A stretch of 64,000 nt of DNA from CADEFQ01 sp050185195 (GTDB lineage: Bacteria; Pseudomonadota; Gammaproteobacteria; Steroidobacterales; Steroidobacteraceae). The DNA lies in assembly GCA_050185195.1 (NCBI GenBank), contig JBFWZQ010000001.1:124001-188000 (forward strand). Direction: 5' to 3'. Numbering within the stretch: the first letter of the stretch is position 1; each line of letters starts with the position of its first letter. Shown in pieces: positions 41,720-49,943 of the stretch. The notes beneath the pieces are model-generated. The model ran no database searches. It worked only from the letters and a program-made list of their open reading frames with translations, and was not told where the DNA came from. The position numbers were made by a program, and so were the translations under genes.

Positions 41720-42685
41720 ATGGCGACGATCGAAACTGACAGCGGCAACACGCGCGAGGGCTTCTTCAGGCGCCTGCGCGCCAAACTGAACAAGCCGGAT
41801 TCGTGGCTGTCGTTCGACCTCGGCACGCTCTTTCGCGGCCGCGCCATCGACGGCGCCGTGCTCGAGGAGCTCGAAACACGGCTGCTGACCGCGGACGTGG
41901 GCGTCGAGGCGACGGGCGAAATCCTCGAAGCGCTCGCGCAACGCGTGCGGCGCAAGGAACTCGACGACGTCGACGCGCTCGTCGATGCGCTCAAGAACGC
42001 GATTTTCGAGATCCTCGAGCCGTGCGCGAAGCCGCTCGACATCAGCGCATCGCGCAAGCCCTTCGTGCTGCTGGTGATCGGCGTCAACGGCTCCGGCAAG
42101 ACCACCACCATCGGCAAGCTCGCCCAGCGGCTGCACGATGACGGCAAGAGCGTCCTGCTCGCCGCGGGTGACACCTTCCGTGCCGCCGCGATCGAGCAGC
42201 TCGGCGTCTGGGCCGACCGCACCGGCGCGGCGATGGTCGCGCAGCAGGCGGGCGCCGACCCGGCCGCCGTCGTGTTCGATGCGCTGCAGTCGGCGCGATC
42301 GCGTGGCTCGCAGGTGCTGATCGCGGACACCGCGGGACGCCTGCAGAACCAGTCGCACCTGATGGACGAACTGAAGAAGGTCAAGCGCGTGATCCAGCGC
42401 GCGGATCCGTCCGCGCCGCACGAGGTGCTGCTCGTGATCGACGCGAACCAGGGCCAGAACGCGCTCGCGCAGGCGCGCCAGTTCAACGAGGCGATCGGCG
42501 TCACCGGGCTCGTGCTGACCAAGCTGGACGGCACCGCCAAGGGCGGCATCGTCGTCGCGATCGCGCGCGAGCTGCGGCTGCCGATCCGCTACATCGGCAT
42601 CGGCGAGAGCGCCGATGACTTCGGCGTGTTCGATGCACGGGCTTTCGCGGCAGCGCTGGTCGAGGGTGCGGAGCGCCCGGCGTGA
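41720..42685 (+). CDS. ftsY: Signal recognition particle receptor FtsY
   Basis: A 321-residue GTPase that docks ribosome-SRP complexes at the membrane. The GTPase motifs are clear: G1 GVNGSGKTTTIGKLA, DTFRAAAIEQL, DTAGRLQN and TKLDGTAKGG. The acidic N-terminal A domain of E. coli FtsY is almost absent; only the NG core and a short leader are present. A TACAAT -10 candidate lies at 41689-41694. ftsE starts inside its stop (GTGA). Confidence 0.97.
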   Translation: MATIETDSGNTREGFFRRLRAKLNKPDSWLSFDLGTLFRGRAIDGAVLEELETRLLTADVGVEATGEILEALAQRVRRKELDDVDALVDALKNAIFEILEPCAKPLDISASRKPFVLLVIGVNGSGKTTTIGKLAQRLHDDGKSVLLAAGDTFRAAAIEQLGVWADRTGAAMVAQQAGADPAAVVFDALQSARSRGSQVLIADTAGRLQNQSHLMDELKKVKRVIQRADPSAPHEVLLVIDANQGQNALAQARQFNEAIGVTGLVLTKLDGTAKGGIVVAIARELRLPIRYIGIGESADDFGVFDARAFAAALVEGAERPA

Positions 42686-43377
42686 TTCGATTCGAGCGCG
42701 TGGCCAAGCGCTATCCGAACGGTCGCGAGGCGATCTCGGGCGTCAGTTTCGAGGTCGGGCGCGGCGAGATGGTGTTCCTGACCGGGCGCTCGGGCGCCGG
42801 CAAGAGCACCGTGCTGAAGCTCATCGCGCTGCTCGAGCGCCCGACGCGCGGCGTCGTGACCGTGAACGACCGCAGCACCGGGCCGCTGCCGGCGCGCAAG
42901 ATACCGGCGTTTCGCCGCGGCATCGGCGTCGTGTTCCAGGACCACAAGCTGCTCGTCGACCGGCCGGTGTTCGACAACGTCGCGCTGCCGCTGTTCGTAG
43001 CGGGCGCGCCGTTGCGCGAGATGGACAAGCGCGTGCGCGCCGCGCTCGACCAGGTGGGCCTGCTCGGCAAGGAACGCCTGCTGCCCCTCGAGCTGTCGAT
43101 CGGCGAGCAGCAACGCGTCGGCATCGCGCGCGCCGTCATCACGAAGCCCGCGGTCCTGATCGCGGACGAGCCGACCGGCAACCTCGATCCGGACCTCGCG
43201 CTCGAGGTCATGAATGTCTTTCGCCGCTTCCAGGAAGTCGGCACGACCGTGATGGTCGCCACCCACGACATGCACCTCGTGCGCGAGTTCGGCAAGCGCG
43301 AGATCGTGCTCGAGGGCGGCCACGTGCGCGGCGTCGAGGACGTGCAGGTGCCGACCGTCGGGGCGGCGACGCCGTGA
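42682..43377 (+). CDS. ftsE: Cell-division ABC ATPase FtsE
   Basis: A 231-residue ABC ATPase that, with FtsX, activates septal peptidoglycan hydrolases. Walker A is GRSGAGKST, Walker B is VLIADEPTGNLDP, and the switch histidine is ATHDMHL. The signature motif reads LSIGEQQR (residues 138-145), where most FtsE proteins have LSGGEQQR; the change of a glycine to isoleucine is unusual. Both ends overlap neighbours by four bases (GTGA), forming ftsY-ftsE-ftsX. Confidence 0.96.
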   Translation: MIRFERVAKRYPNGREAISGVSFEVGRGEMVFLTGRSGAGKSTVLKLIALLERPTRGVVTVNDRSTGPLPARKIPAFRRGIGVVFQDHKLLVDRPVFDNVALPLFVAGAPLREMDKRVRAALDQVGLLGKERLLPLELSIGEQQRVGIARAVITKPAVLIADEPTGNLDPDLALEVMNVFRRFQEVGTTVMVATHDMHLVREFGKREIVLEGGHVRGVEDVQVPTVGAATP

Positions 43378-44300
43378 CCGGGCCCGGCACCTGGCTGGCG
43401 CGCCACGCCCAGGCCGCGCTCGGCGCGAGCGGCCGCCTGGCACGCTCGCCGCTGTCGACCCTGTTCACGATCGGCGTGATCGGGCTCGCGCTCGCGATGC
43501 CGCTCGGCCTCAAGCTGTTCGTCGACAATGCACGCGCCGCGACCGGGGACTTCACCAACGCGGTCGACCTGTCGGTCTATTTCAGGATCGGCACGCCGAT
43601 CGAAAAGGTGCGGCAGCTCGCCGAGCGCGCGAAAGCGCGCGCGGGCGTCGCGTCGGTCAAGGTCATTCCGGCCGACGCGGCCCTCGTCGAGTTCCGCCGG
43701 TACTCGGGCTTCGGCGCGGCGCTCGACGCGATCACCGACAACCCGTTGCCGCACGTCCTCGGCATCCGGCCGCGCGCGGGCGCCGATTCGACCGCCGATC
43801 TCGCGAAGCTCAAGGACTACTTCGCGTCATGGCCGGAAGTCGAACTCGTGCAGATGGACATCGAGTGGGTGCATCGCTTCAACGCGATCCTCGAAGTGCT
43901 GCGCCGTACGCTGGCCATCGCCGCGTTCGTACTCGCCTTCGGCGTGCTGGCGGTCGTCGGCAACACGATCCGCCTCGAGATCCTGAACCGGCGCGCCGAG
44001 ATCGAGGTGACGAAGCTCGTCGGCGGCACGAACGCATTCGTGCGCCGCCCGTTCCTGTACACCGGCGCGCTCTACGGTTTCCTCGGGGCCGTGCTCGCCC
44101 TCACCATCGTGCAGGCCGCGACCTCGCTGCTGGCGCCCGCCGTAGCCGACCTCGCCAAGGCGTATGGCAGCCGGTTCGTAGTGCTCGGCACGGGCAGCGA
44201 GGACGCGATCCGGTTGCTGGCAGGCGGCGCGGTACTCGGGTGGCTCGGCGCCGGAATCGCGGCCGCCCGGCACCTGCGCTCGATCGAGCCGCGGGCTTGA
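43374..44300 (+). CDS. ftsX: Cell-division membrane protein FtsX
   Basis: A 308-residue protein with an N-terminal helix (LSTLFTIGVIGLALAMPLGLKLF), a periplasmic domain of about 110 residues (NAVDLSVYFRIGTPIEKVRQL through WPEVELVQMD) that contacts EnvC-type activators, and a C-terminal group of three helices (TLAIAAFVLAFGVLAVVGNTI; RRPFLYTGALYGFLGAVLAL; AIRLLAGGAVLGWLGAGIAA). Start: GTG 43374 in the ftsE stop. The rpoH regulatory region follows. Confidence 0.95.
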   Translation: MTGPGTWLARHAQAALGASGRLARSPLSTLFTIGVIGLALAMPLGLKLFVDNARAATGDFTNAVDLSVYFRIGTPIEKVRQLAERAKARAGVASVKVIPADAALVEFRRYSGFGAALDAITDNPLPHVLGIRPRAGADSTADLAKLKDYFASWPEVELVQMDIEWVHRFNAILEVLRRTLAIAAFVLAFGVLAVVGNTIRLEILNRRAEIEVTKLVGGTNAFVRRPFLYTGALYGFLGAVLALTIVQAATSLLAPAVADLAKAYGSRFVVLGTGSEDAIRLLAGGAVLGWLGAGIAAARHLRSIEPRA

Positions 44301-44358
44301 GGCTTGGCGCCTGACTCTTAACTCATTGGTATTAAACATTTTATTGGTGACAAACTGG

Positions 44359-44386
44359 GGAACTTCGGGCGTCTTTAGCACTCCAA
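44359..44386 (+). promoter_or_regulatory. Sigma-E-type promoter of rpoH
   Basis: GGAACTT (44359-44365), 16 bases, TCCAA (44382-44386). The -35 is an exact match to the RpoE consensus, and spacing equals that of the sigma-E promoter of E. coli rpoH (GAACTT-16-TCTGA). Transcription would begin near 44392, within the CIRCE element. Sequence and family knowledge support the call; no expression data. Confidence 0.7.
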
Positions 44387-44401
44387 CCTGCCGAGTGCTA
44401 A
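44375..44401. promoter_or_regulatory. Perfect CIRCE operator (HrcA-binding) before rpoH
   Basis: TTAGCACTC (44375-44383), 9-base spacer, GAGTGCTAA (44393-44401): an exact match to the consensus CIRCE inverted repeat. HrcA, with help from GroEL, binds it and represses transcription; heat relieves this. It covers the -10 of the sigma-E-type promoter and the likely start site, so binding should block rpoH. hrcA and groESL are not in the window. Confidence 0.95.
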
Positions 44402-44411
44402 CATTGAGGCC

Positions 44412-45275
44412 ATGAGCATGCAACTAGTCGCCCGCCGGAACGATTTCCTGCTGTCGGCCCCGATCGGCAGCTTCGATGCCTACCTCGATCGGGTGGTGCA
44501 GATCCCCGTGCTGTCGCGCGAGCGGGAGCAGGAACTCGCGCAACGCTTCCGTGACGCCGGCGATCTCGCCGCCGCACGCGAGCTCGTGCTGTCCCACCTG
44601 CGCTTCGTGGTGCACGTGGCGCGCGGCTACTCCGGCTACGGCCTGCCGCTGGGCGACATCGTGCAGGAAGGCAACGTCGGCCTGATGAAGGCCGTCAAGC
44701 GCTTCGACCCCACGCTCGGGGTGCGCCTCGTATCGTTCGCGGTGCACTGGATCCGCGCCGAGATCCACGAATACGTGCTGCGCAACTGGCGCCTCGTGAA
44801 GATCGCGACCACCAAGGCCCAGCGCAAGCTGTTCTTCAACCTGCGCCGCATGAAGAAGAACCTCGCGTGGCTCACGCACGAGGAAACGCAGGCGGTCGCG
44901 CGGGACCTCGGCGTGCGCCCCGAGGAAGTCACCGAGATGGAGCAGCGCCTCGCCTCGCGCGACCTTTCGTTCGACCCGGCGCCCGATGCCGACGACGACG
45001 AGGGCTACGGCCCGGCGGCCTACCTGCCCGCCCCCGGCGCCGACCCCGCCGAGCAGGTCGCGCAGGACGAGTGGGAGCGGGACTCGTCCGCGCACCTCGC
45101 GAGCGCCATCGAAGCACTCGACCCGCGCAGCCGCGACATCGTGCGCAGGCGCTGGATCGCGGAAGAAAAAGCCACGCTGCACGACCTCGCCGACCAGTAC
45201 GGCGTGTCCGCCGAGCGTGTGCGGCAGATCGAGGCCGCGGCGCTCAGGAAACTGCGCGGCACACTCGCCGCGTAG
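44412..45275 (+). CDS. rpoH: Heat-shock sigma factor RpoH (sigma-32)
   Basis: A 287-residue sigma-70-family factor. Region 2 has LRFVVHVARGYSGYGLPLGD and IVQEGNVGLMKAVKRFDP, the RpoH box is QRKLFFNLRRMKKN, region 3 and the DNA-binding region 4 follow (LDPRSRDIVRRRWIAEEKATLHDLAD, then SAERVRQIEAAALRKLR). It directs transcription of chaperones and proteases. Start: ATG 44412 has GAGG only two bases before it; ATG 44418 has the same site eight bases away and may be the true start (285 residues). The preceding 110 bases carry a sigma-E-type promoter and a perfect CIRCE element. No anti-sense downstream box is obvious. Confidence 0.97.
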   Translation: MSMQLVARRNDFLLSAPIGSFDAYLDRVVQIPVLSREREQELAQRFRDAGDLAAARELVLSHLRFVVHVARGYSGYGLPLGDIVQEGNVGLMKAVKRFDPTLGVRLVSFAVHWIRAEIHEYVLRNWRLVKIATTKAQRKLFFNLRRMKKNLAWLTHEETQAVARDLGVRPEEVTEMEQRLASRDLSFDPAPDADDDEGYGPAAYLPAPGADPAEQVAQDEWERDSSAHLASAIEALDPRSRDIVRRRWIAEEKATLHDLADQYGVSAERVRQIEAAALRKLRGTLAA

Positions 45276-45311
45276 TCGCTGCCCGGCGCGCCGCCCGGCC
45301 GCCGCGCACCG

Positions 45312-45992
45312 TTACTTCGCGCGGATCGGCGCGAAGGTCAGTTCCACGCGCCGGTTCTGCGCGCGCCCCGCCGCCGTGTCGTTGGACGCGATCGGCCGCG
45401 TCTCGCCCGCACCCACCGTGATCAGGCGATCGGCCGCGATGCCGCGGCTGCGCAGGTAGTCAGCGACCGTGCCCGCGCGCCGCTCGGAGAGCTGCTGGTT
45501 GTACTGTTCGCTGCCGGTGCTGTCGGTATGGCCCGCCGATTCGACGATCGTCTTGTCGAATTCCTTCGCGACGAGCGCCACGGAGTCGAGCACGCGGAAG
45601 AACGAGGCGTTGAGGTCGGCGCTGTCGGTCCTGAAGGTGATGTTGCCGGGCATGTTGAGGGTGATGTTGTCGCCCACCCGCGTGACGGAAACGCCGGTGC
45701 CGCGCAGCTGTTCGCGCAGTTTCGCTTCCTGGCGATCCATGTAGGCGCCAATGCCGGCGCCCGTGAGGCCGCCGATGCCCGCGCCGATCAGCGCGCGCTC
45801 GCGCCGCTCGCGCGAGTTGTCGCCGGTGAGCAGCCCGATCACGGCACCGGAAGCCGCGCCGATGATCGCGCCCTTCGAGGTCTTGTTCATCTCCCGCCCG
45901 CCCGTGTACGGGTCGGTCGTGTAGCAAGCCGCCGCCGCGAAGGCGACGAGCACGGCCGTGAGCAGCGTGCGGGTCAATCCAGATCGGGTCAT
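45312..45992 (-). CDS. OmpA-family lipoprotein with glycine zipper
   Basis: A 226-residue lipoprotein. The signal peptide ends FAAAAC (lipid cysteine near residue 23). A glycine-zipper segment (KGAIIGAASGAVIGLLTG; ALIGAGIGGLTGAGIGAYM) precedes a C-terminal OmpA-like peptidoglycan-binding domain (ESAGHTDSTGSEQYNQQLSERRAGTVADYL; GAGETRPIASND; NRRVELTF). It should tie the outer membrane to peptidoglycan, like YiaD-type proteins. Start: ATG 45992 with AGGAG. Last gene of a two-gene operon with the hotdog protein. Confidence 0.93.
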   Translation of the reverse strand: MTRSGLTRTLLTAVLVAFAAAACYTTDPYTGGREMNKTSKGAIIGAASGAVIGLLTGDNSRERRERALIGAGIGGLTGAGIGAYMDRQEAKLREQLRGTGVSVTRVGDNITLNMPGNITFRTDSADLNASFFRVLDSVALVAKEFDKTIVESAGHTDSTGSEQYNQQLSERRAGTVADYLRSRGIAADRLITVGAGETRPIASNDTAAGRAQNRRVELTFAPIRAK

Positions 45993-46005
45993 CGAAGATC
46001 TCCTG

Positions 46006-46551
46006 TCAATCGACGCTGTCGCCGGACGCCGGCGGGGTCGTCGCGCGATGGTAGCCGCGGGGGCGAATGGCGACGGTATTGCGGATGCGCGTGCAGCGCG
46101 TGCCGTCGGCGAGATAGTAGCCGTACTCGAAGGTCGGTGTCGCGCGGCCCCGCGCCGCGAGTTCCGCGCGGATGTCTGCTTCCTGCGACGCCGCCATCTC
46201 GAAGCGCAGTTCGAGGTCGGTGCTGCCGCCGCGGTCGAAATCGATCGACATGCTGCGCGTCCAGACGGAATGGCCCGGGAAGACACGCGCACAGGCGAGC
46301 GCCGCGATGGGGTCGGCGAGCGAGGCCTGGAAGCCGCCGAACATGACGCCGCCCGGATTGCGCGAAATCGAATGCAGCGGCAGCCGGATGCGCACCGTGC
46401 GCCAGTCGTCGCGCATTTCGAGCACGCGGATGCGCATCAGCCAGAACGGCGGGTACCACTCGAGTTTGCGGGCATCGGTGAGCCAGCGGCGGGCGAACAG
46501 CCAGCCCATGAAACGCTGCATCAGGCGCGGCGATCTTGCGGCGGGGGACAC
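46006..46551 (-). CDS. DUF4442 hotdog-fold protein (thioesterase-like)
   Basis: A protein of up to 181 residues with the layout of DUF4442/YiiD C-terminal proteins: helix (WYPPFWLMRIRVLEM), then VRIRLPLHSISRNPGGVMFGGFQASLADPIAALACARVF and the strand SMSIDFDRGGSTDLELRF. The family is in the hotdog superfamily with acyl-CoA thioesterases; the motif NPGGVMFGGF is the substrate loop. Start: GTG 46551 or ATG 46521; neither has a good ribosome site. It is 13 bases ahead of the OmpA-type gene. Substrate unknown. Confidence 0.8.
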   Translation of the reverse strand: MSPAARSPRLMQRFMGWLFARRWLTDARKLEWYPPFWLMRIRVLEMRDDWRTVRIRLPLHSISRNPGGVMFGGFQASLADPIAALACARVFPGHSVWTRSMSIDFDRGGSTDLELRFEMAASQEADIRAELAARGRATPTFEYGYYLADGTRCTRIRNTVAIRPRGYHRATTPPASGDSVD

Positions 46552-46595
46552 GCGGGGGTAGCGTCACCGGAACGGACCAACCCGCAGGGTACACC

Positions 46596-47093
46596 ATGCG
46601 CACGGTGACGCAGTGGCTCGACGAGTATGGCGACAGTCACCGCAACGTGGTGAACAAGCGCCTGCACTGGACCTGCGTGCCGGCGATCGTCCTCGCCGTG
46701 ATCGGCCTCTTCCGGGCGCTGCCCGTGCCGCCCGCGTTCGAAGCGCTTTCGCCGTGGCTCAACTGGGCGACCCTCGCGGCGATCCTGAGCCTCGCCTACT
46801 ATTTCGTGCTGTCGCCGCCTCTCGCCGCCGGCAGCGCGCTCGTATTCGCGGTGATGTTCGCGATCGTGTTCGCGCTCGAGCGCCTGCCCTGGCCCCTGTG
46901 GCAGACCTGCGCCCTCGTCTTCGTCGTCGCGTGGATCGGGCAGTTCGTGGGGCACGCGATCGAAGGCAAGCGGCCCTCGTTCTTCAAGGACCTGCAGTTC
47001 CTGCTGATCGGCCCGCTGTGGCTGCTCGCCTTCGTCTACCGGGGCCTCGGCCTCGAGTACCGGCGGCCCGGCGAGGCCGGCCGGGGTAGGTAA
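46596..47093 (+). CDS. Mpo1-like (DUF962) membrane protein
   Basis: A 165-residue protein with four hydrophobic segments. The histidine motifs of the Mpo1 family are present: DSHRNVVNKRLHWTCVP near the N-terminus and WIGQFVGHAIEGKRPSFFKD in the last third. The yeast member is an iron(II) dioxygenase that shortens 2-hydroxy fatty acids by one carbon; bacterial members are uncharacterised. ATG 46596 follows GCAGGG. Divergent from the hotdog gene, 66 bases before gcdH. Confidence 0.88.
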   Translation: MRTVTQWLDEYGDSHRNVVNKRLHWTCVPAIVLAVIGLFRALPVPPAFEALSPWLNWATLAAILSLAYYFVLSPPLAAGSALVFAVMFAIVFALERLPWPLWQTCALVFVVAWIGQFVGHAIEGKRPSFFKDLQFLLIGPLWLLAFVYRGLGLEYRRPGEAGRGR

Positions 47094-47159
47094 ACCCCGC
47101 TCGCGTCGCGCCCGGGCCTCCCCGCTATACTGGGCGACCCCCTGACAGGAGACCGCCCA

Positions 47160-48347
47160 GTGGCCGCACCCGCCAGCAAGAAGCACATTGCCCTCGACCC
47201 GATGGACCTCTACGGCGTGCGCGCCCTCCTCAGCGAGGACGAGCAGATGGTGCAGGATTCCGTGGCGCGGCTCGTCGACGACAAGGTGCTGCCGATCATC
47301 CGCGAGTGCTTCGAACACCACCGTTTTCCGAAGGAACTGGTGCCCGAACTCGCGGCCCTCGGCCTGCTCGGCTCCTCGATCGAAGGTTACGGCTGCGCGG
47401 GCCTGAACGGCGTCAGCTACGGCCTCATCTGCCAGGAACTCGAACGCGGCGACTCGGGCGTGCGCAGCTTCGTGTCGGTGCAGTCGTCGCTCTGCATGTT
47501 CCCGATCCACGCCTTCGGCAGCGAGGCGCAGAAGCAGAAATACCTGCCGGGCATGGCGAAAGGCGAGCTGATCGGCTGCTTCGGCCTCACCGAGCCGCAC
47601 GGCGGCTCCGACCCCGCCAACATGAAGACCCACGCGAAGAAGCGCGGCAAGGACTGGGTCATCAACGGTTCGAAGATGTGGATCACGAACGGCGCGATCG
47701 CCGATCTCTGCATCTGCTGGGCGATGACCGACGAGGGCATCCGCGGCTTCATCATCGACAAGGGCACCAAGGGTTTCTCGGCGCCCGAGATCGAAAACAA
47801 GTTCTCGCTGCGCGCCTCGGTCACCTCCGCGCTCTTCTTCGACAACGTGGTCGTGCCGGAAGAGCAGATGCTGCCCGGCGTCACGGGGCTGCGCGGCCCG
47901 CTCTCGTGCCTCACGCAGGCGCGCTATGGCATCACCTGGGGGGTGATCGGCGCGGCGCAGGCCTGCCTTGCGCAGATGATCGACTACACGAAGACACGCG
48001 TGCTGTTCGGCCGACCGCTCGCGCAGAACCAGGCGATCCAGGTCCGCCTCGCCGACATGTCCCGCCGCATCACGACCGCACAACTGCTGTCGTTGCAGCT
48101 CGGGCGCCTGAAGGACAAGGGCGACATGGCGCCCTCGCACGTCTCACTTGCGAAATGGAACAACTGCCGCATGGCGCTCGACATCGCGCGCGACGCGCGC
48201 GACATGCTGGGCGGCGCGGGCATCAGCGCCGAGTACGTGCCGATCCGGCACATGCTCAACCTCGAGAGCGTCATCACCTACGAGGGCACCGAGACGGTGC
48301 ACCAGCTGACGATCGGCCGCGAGCTCACGGGGATCAACGCCTTCTAG
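47160..48347 (+). CDS. gcdH: Glutaryl-CoA dehydrogenase-like acyl-CoA dehydrogenase
   Basis: A 395-residue flavoenzyme. The sequence VRSFVSVQSSLCMFPIHAFGS and LTEPHGGSDPANMKTHAKK and the substrate/FAD region FSLRASVTSALFFDNVVVP match glutaryl-CoA dehydrogenase, which makes crotonyl-CoA from glutaryl-CoA during lysine, tryptophan and aromatic breakdown. The catalytic base is in ITYEGTETVHQLTIGREL. Start is GTG 47160 with AGGAG eight bases upstream. A TATACT -10 candidate is at 47126-47131. Assignment as GcdH rather than another acyl-CoA dehydrogenase rests on these motifs. Confidence 0.9.
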   Translation: MAAPASKKHIALDPMDLYGVRALLSEDEQMVQDSVARLVDDKVLPIIRECFEHHRFPKELVPELAALGLLGSSIEGYGCAGLNGVSYGLICQELERGDSGVRSFVSVQSSLCMFPIHAFGSEAQKQKYLPGMAKGELIGCFGLTEPHGGSDPANMKTHAKKRGKDWVINGSKMWITNGAIADLCICWAMTDEGIRGFIIDKGTKGFSAPEIENKFSLRASVTSALFFDNVVVPEEQMLPGVTGLRGPLSCLTQARYGITWGVIGAAQACLAQMIDYTKTRVLFGRPLAQNQAIQVRLADMSRRITTAQLLSLQLGRLKDKGDMAPSHVSLAKWNNCRMALDIARDARDMLGGAGISAEYVPIRHMLNLESVITYEGTETVHQLTIGRELTGINAF

Positions 48348-48368
48348 CCGCCTTCGAGGAGCCTCGAC

Positions 48369-49940
48369 ATGCGTCACGCACGGCTGGTTTTCACCCTGGC
48401 GCTGTGCGCCGCAGCCACCGCTTGCGGCGTCAATCCCGTCACCGGCGAGAAGGAGATCCAGTTCGTCTCCGAGGCGCAGGAACTGGCGATCGGCCGCGAG
48501 CAGTACGCGCCGATGCGCCAGGCCGAAGGCGGCGATTTCAAGGTGCTGCCCGGGCTCACGGCGTACGTGAACGGCGTCGGCCAGAAACTCGCCGCGGTTT
48601 CCGACCGCCCGCTCCCCTACGAGTTCGTCGTCCTCGACAACTCCGTGCCGAATGCCTGGGCGCTGCCGGGCGGCAAGATCGCCGTGAATCGCGGCCTGCT
48701 CACGGAGCTCACGAGCGAGGCCGAACTCGCCGCCGTGCTCGGGCATGAAATCGTGCACGCCGCCGCCCGCCACGGCGCCAAGGCGCAGGAGCGCGGCGTG
48801 ATGATGCAGGCGGGCATGGCGGCCGCGCAGATCGGCGCCGCCGTCGGCGGCATGGACGCGGGCCTCGCCAACCTCGCGCTGGGCGGCGCATCGATCGGCC
48901 TGCAGATGGTGCAGATGAAATACGGCCGCGAGCAGGAGCTCGAGAGCGACCACTACGGCATGAAGTACATGAAGCTGGCCGGCTACGACCCGTGGGGCGC
49001 GGTCACCTTGCAGGAAACCTTCGTGCGCCTCTCGAGCGGCAAGGGCGCGAAGCAGCAGGGCTGGCTCGACGGCCTGTTCGCCTCGCATCCGCCGTCGCAG
49101 GAGCGTGTCGAGCGCAATCGCGCCACGGCCGCCGAGCTGGGCCGGGGTGGCACGATCGGCGCCGACACCTGGGCCGCGACGATTAAGCCGCTGCTCGCCA
49201 TGAAGCCCGGCTACGACAAGTACGACGAGGCAGTGGTCGCCGCCCGCAAGAAAGAGCTCGACAAGGCGCATGCGCTCGCGCTCGAGGCGGCGCGCATGCT
49301 GCCGCAAGAGGGGCGCGCGCAGCAGCTCCTCGGGGACATCGCGGTGGCACGCGACAAGCCGAAGGAAGCGCTCGGCTACTTCCAGAAGGCGCAGGACCTC
49401 AACCCCGATTACTTTGGCTCGTTCCTCGGCGCCGGCATCGCCGCCTACAAGCTCGGCGACAAGCCGGCGGCCACGGTCGCGTTCGAACGCAGCGCGAAAC
49501 TGCTGCCCACCGCCGCCTCGGCCTACTATCTCGGCGCCATCGCGCGGGACCGGGGCGACCGGGCTAGCGCACTCCAGCATTTCAAGGCCGCGGCAGGTTC
49601 GAACAGCGCCTACGGCAAGGAGGCCGCCGAGGAGTATGTGCGGCTCGACCTGCCGGAAAACCCCGGCAACTACGTCGCCGCGGGCGTGCAACTGGATGCC
49701 GGCGGCAAGGCCCACGTGATCGTCGAAAACCGCGCACCGGTTGCGCTCTCGAACATCGTCGTCACGCCCGTGCTCGTCGATCCGAACGGGCGCATCCTGC
49801 AGCAGGGGGGCGCGTTGCAGATCCGCGGCCCCGTGCCCGCTGGCCAGCGCGCGTCGGCGCCGTTCGGCACCGGCAGTCTTTCCGCCGAGCAGGTCCGGAA
49901 CCTGAAGGCCCGCGTCGACGCGGCACGGCTCGCGCAATAG
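48369..49940 (+). CDS. M48-family lipoprotein protease with TPR region
   Basis: A 523-residue lipoprotein (ATACG, lipid Cys19). The peptidase M48 domain covers residues about 30-260; the zinc motif is HEIVH (residues 126-130) and the third ligand lies in EQELESDHYG. Residues about 300-420 hold TPR-like repeats (AQQLLGDIAVARDKPKEALGYFQKAQDLNP). The last 90 residues are a beta domain. This is the BepA/YfgC-like layout; BepA degrades misfolded outer-membrane proteins and helps LptD assembly. The preceding GCDH gene ends 21 bases before; the MATE gene follows at once. Confidence 0.92.
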   Translation: MRHARLVFTLALCAAATACGVNPVTGEKEIQFVSEAQELAIGREQYAPMRQAEGGDFKVLPGLTAYVNGVGQKLAAVSDRPLPYEFVVLDNSVPNAWALPGGKIAVNRGLLTELTSEAELAAVLGHEIVHAAARHGAKAQERGVMMQAGMAAAQIGAAVGGMDAGLANLALGGASIGLQMVQMKYGREQELESDHYGMKYMKLAGYDPWGAVTLQETFVRLSSGKGAKQQGWLDGLFASHPPSQERVERNRATAAELGRGGTIGADTWAATIKPLLAMKPGYDKYDEAVVAARKKELDKAHALALEAARMLPQEGRAQQLLGDIAVARDKPKEALGYFQKAQDLNPDYFGSFLGAGIAAYKLGDKPAATVAFERSAKLLPTAASAYYLGAIARDRGDRASALQHFKAAAGSNSAYGKEAAEEYVRLDLPENPGNYVAAGVQLDAGGKAHVIVENRAPVALSNIVVTPVLVDPNGRILQQGGALQIRGPVPAGQRASAPFGTGSLSAEQVRNLKARVDAARLAQ

Positions 49941-49943
49941 CGC

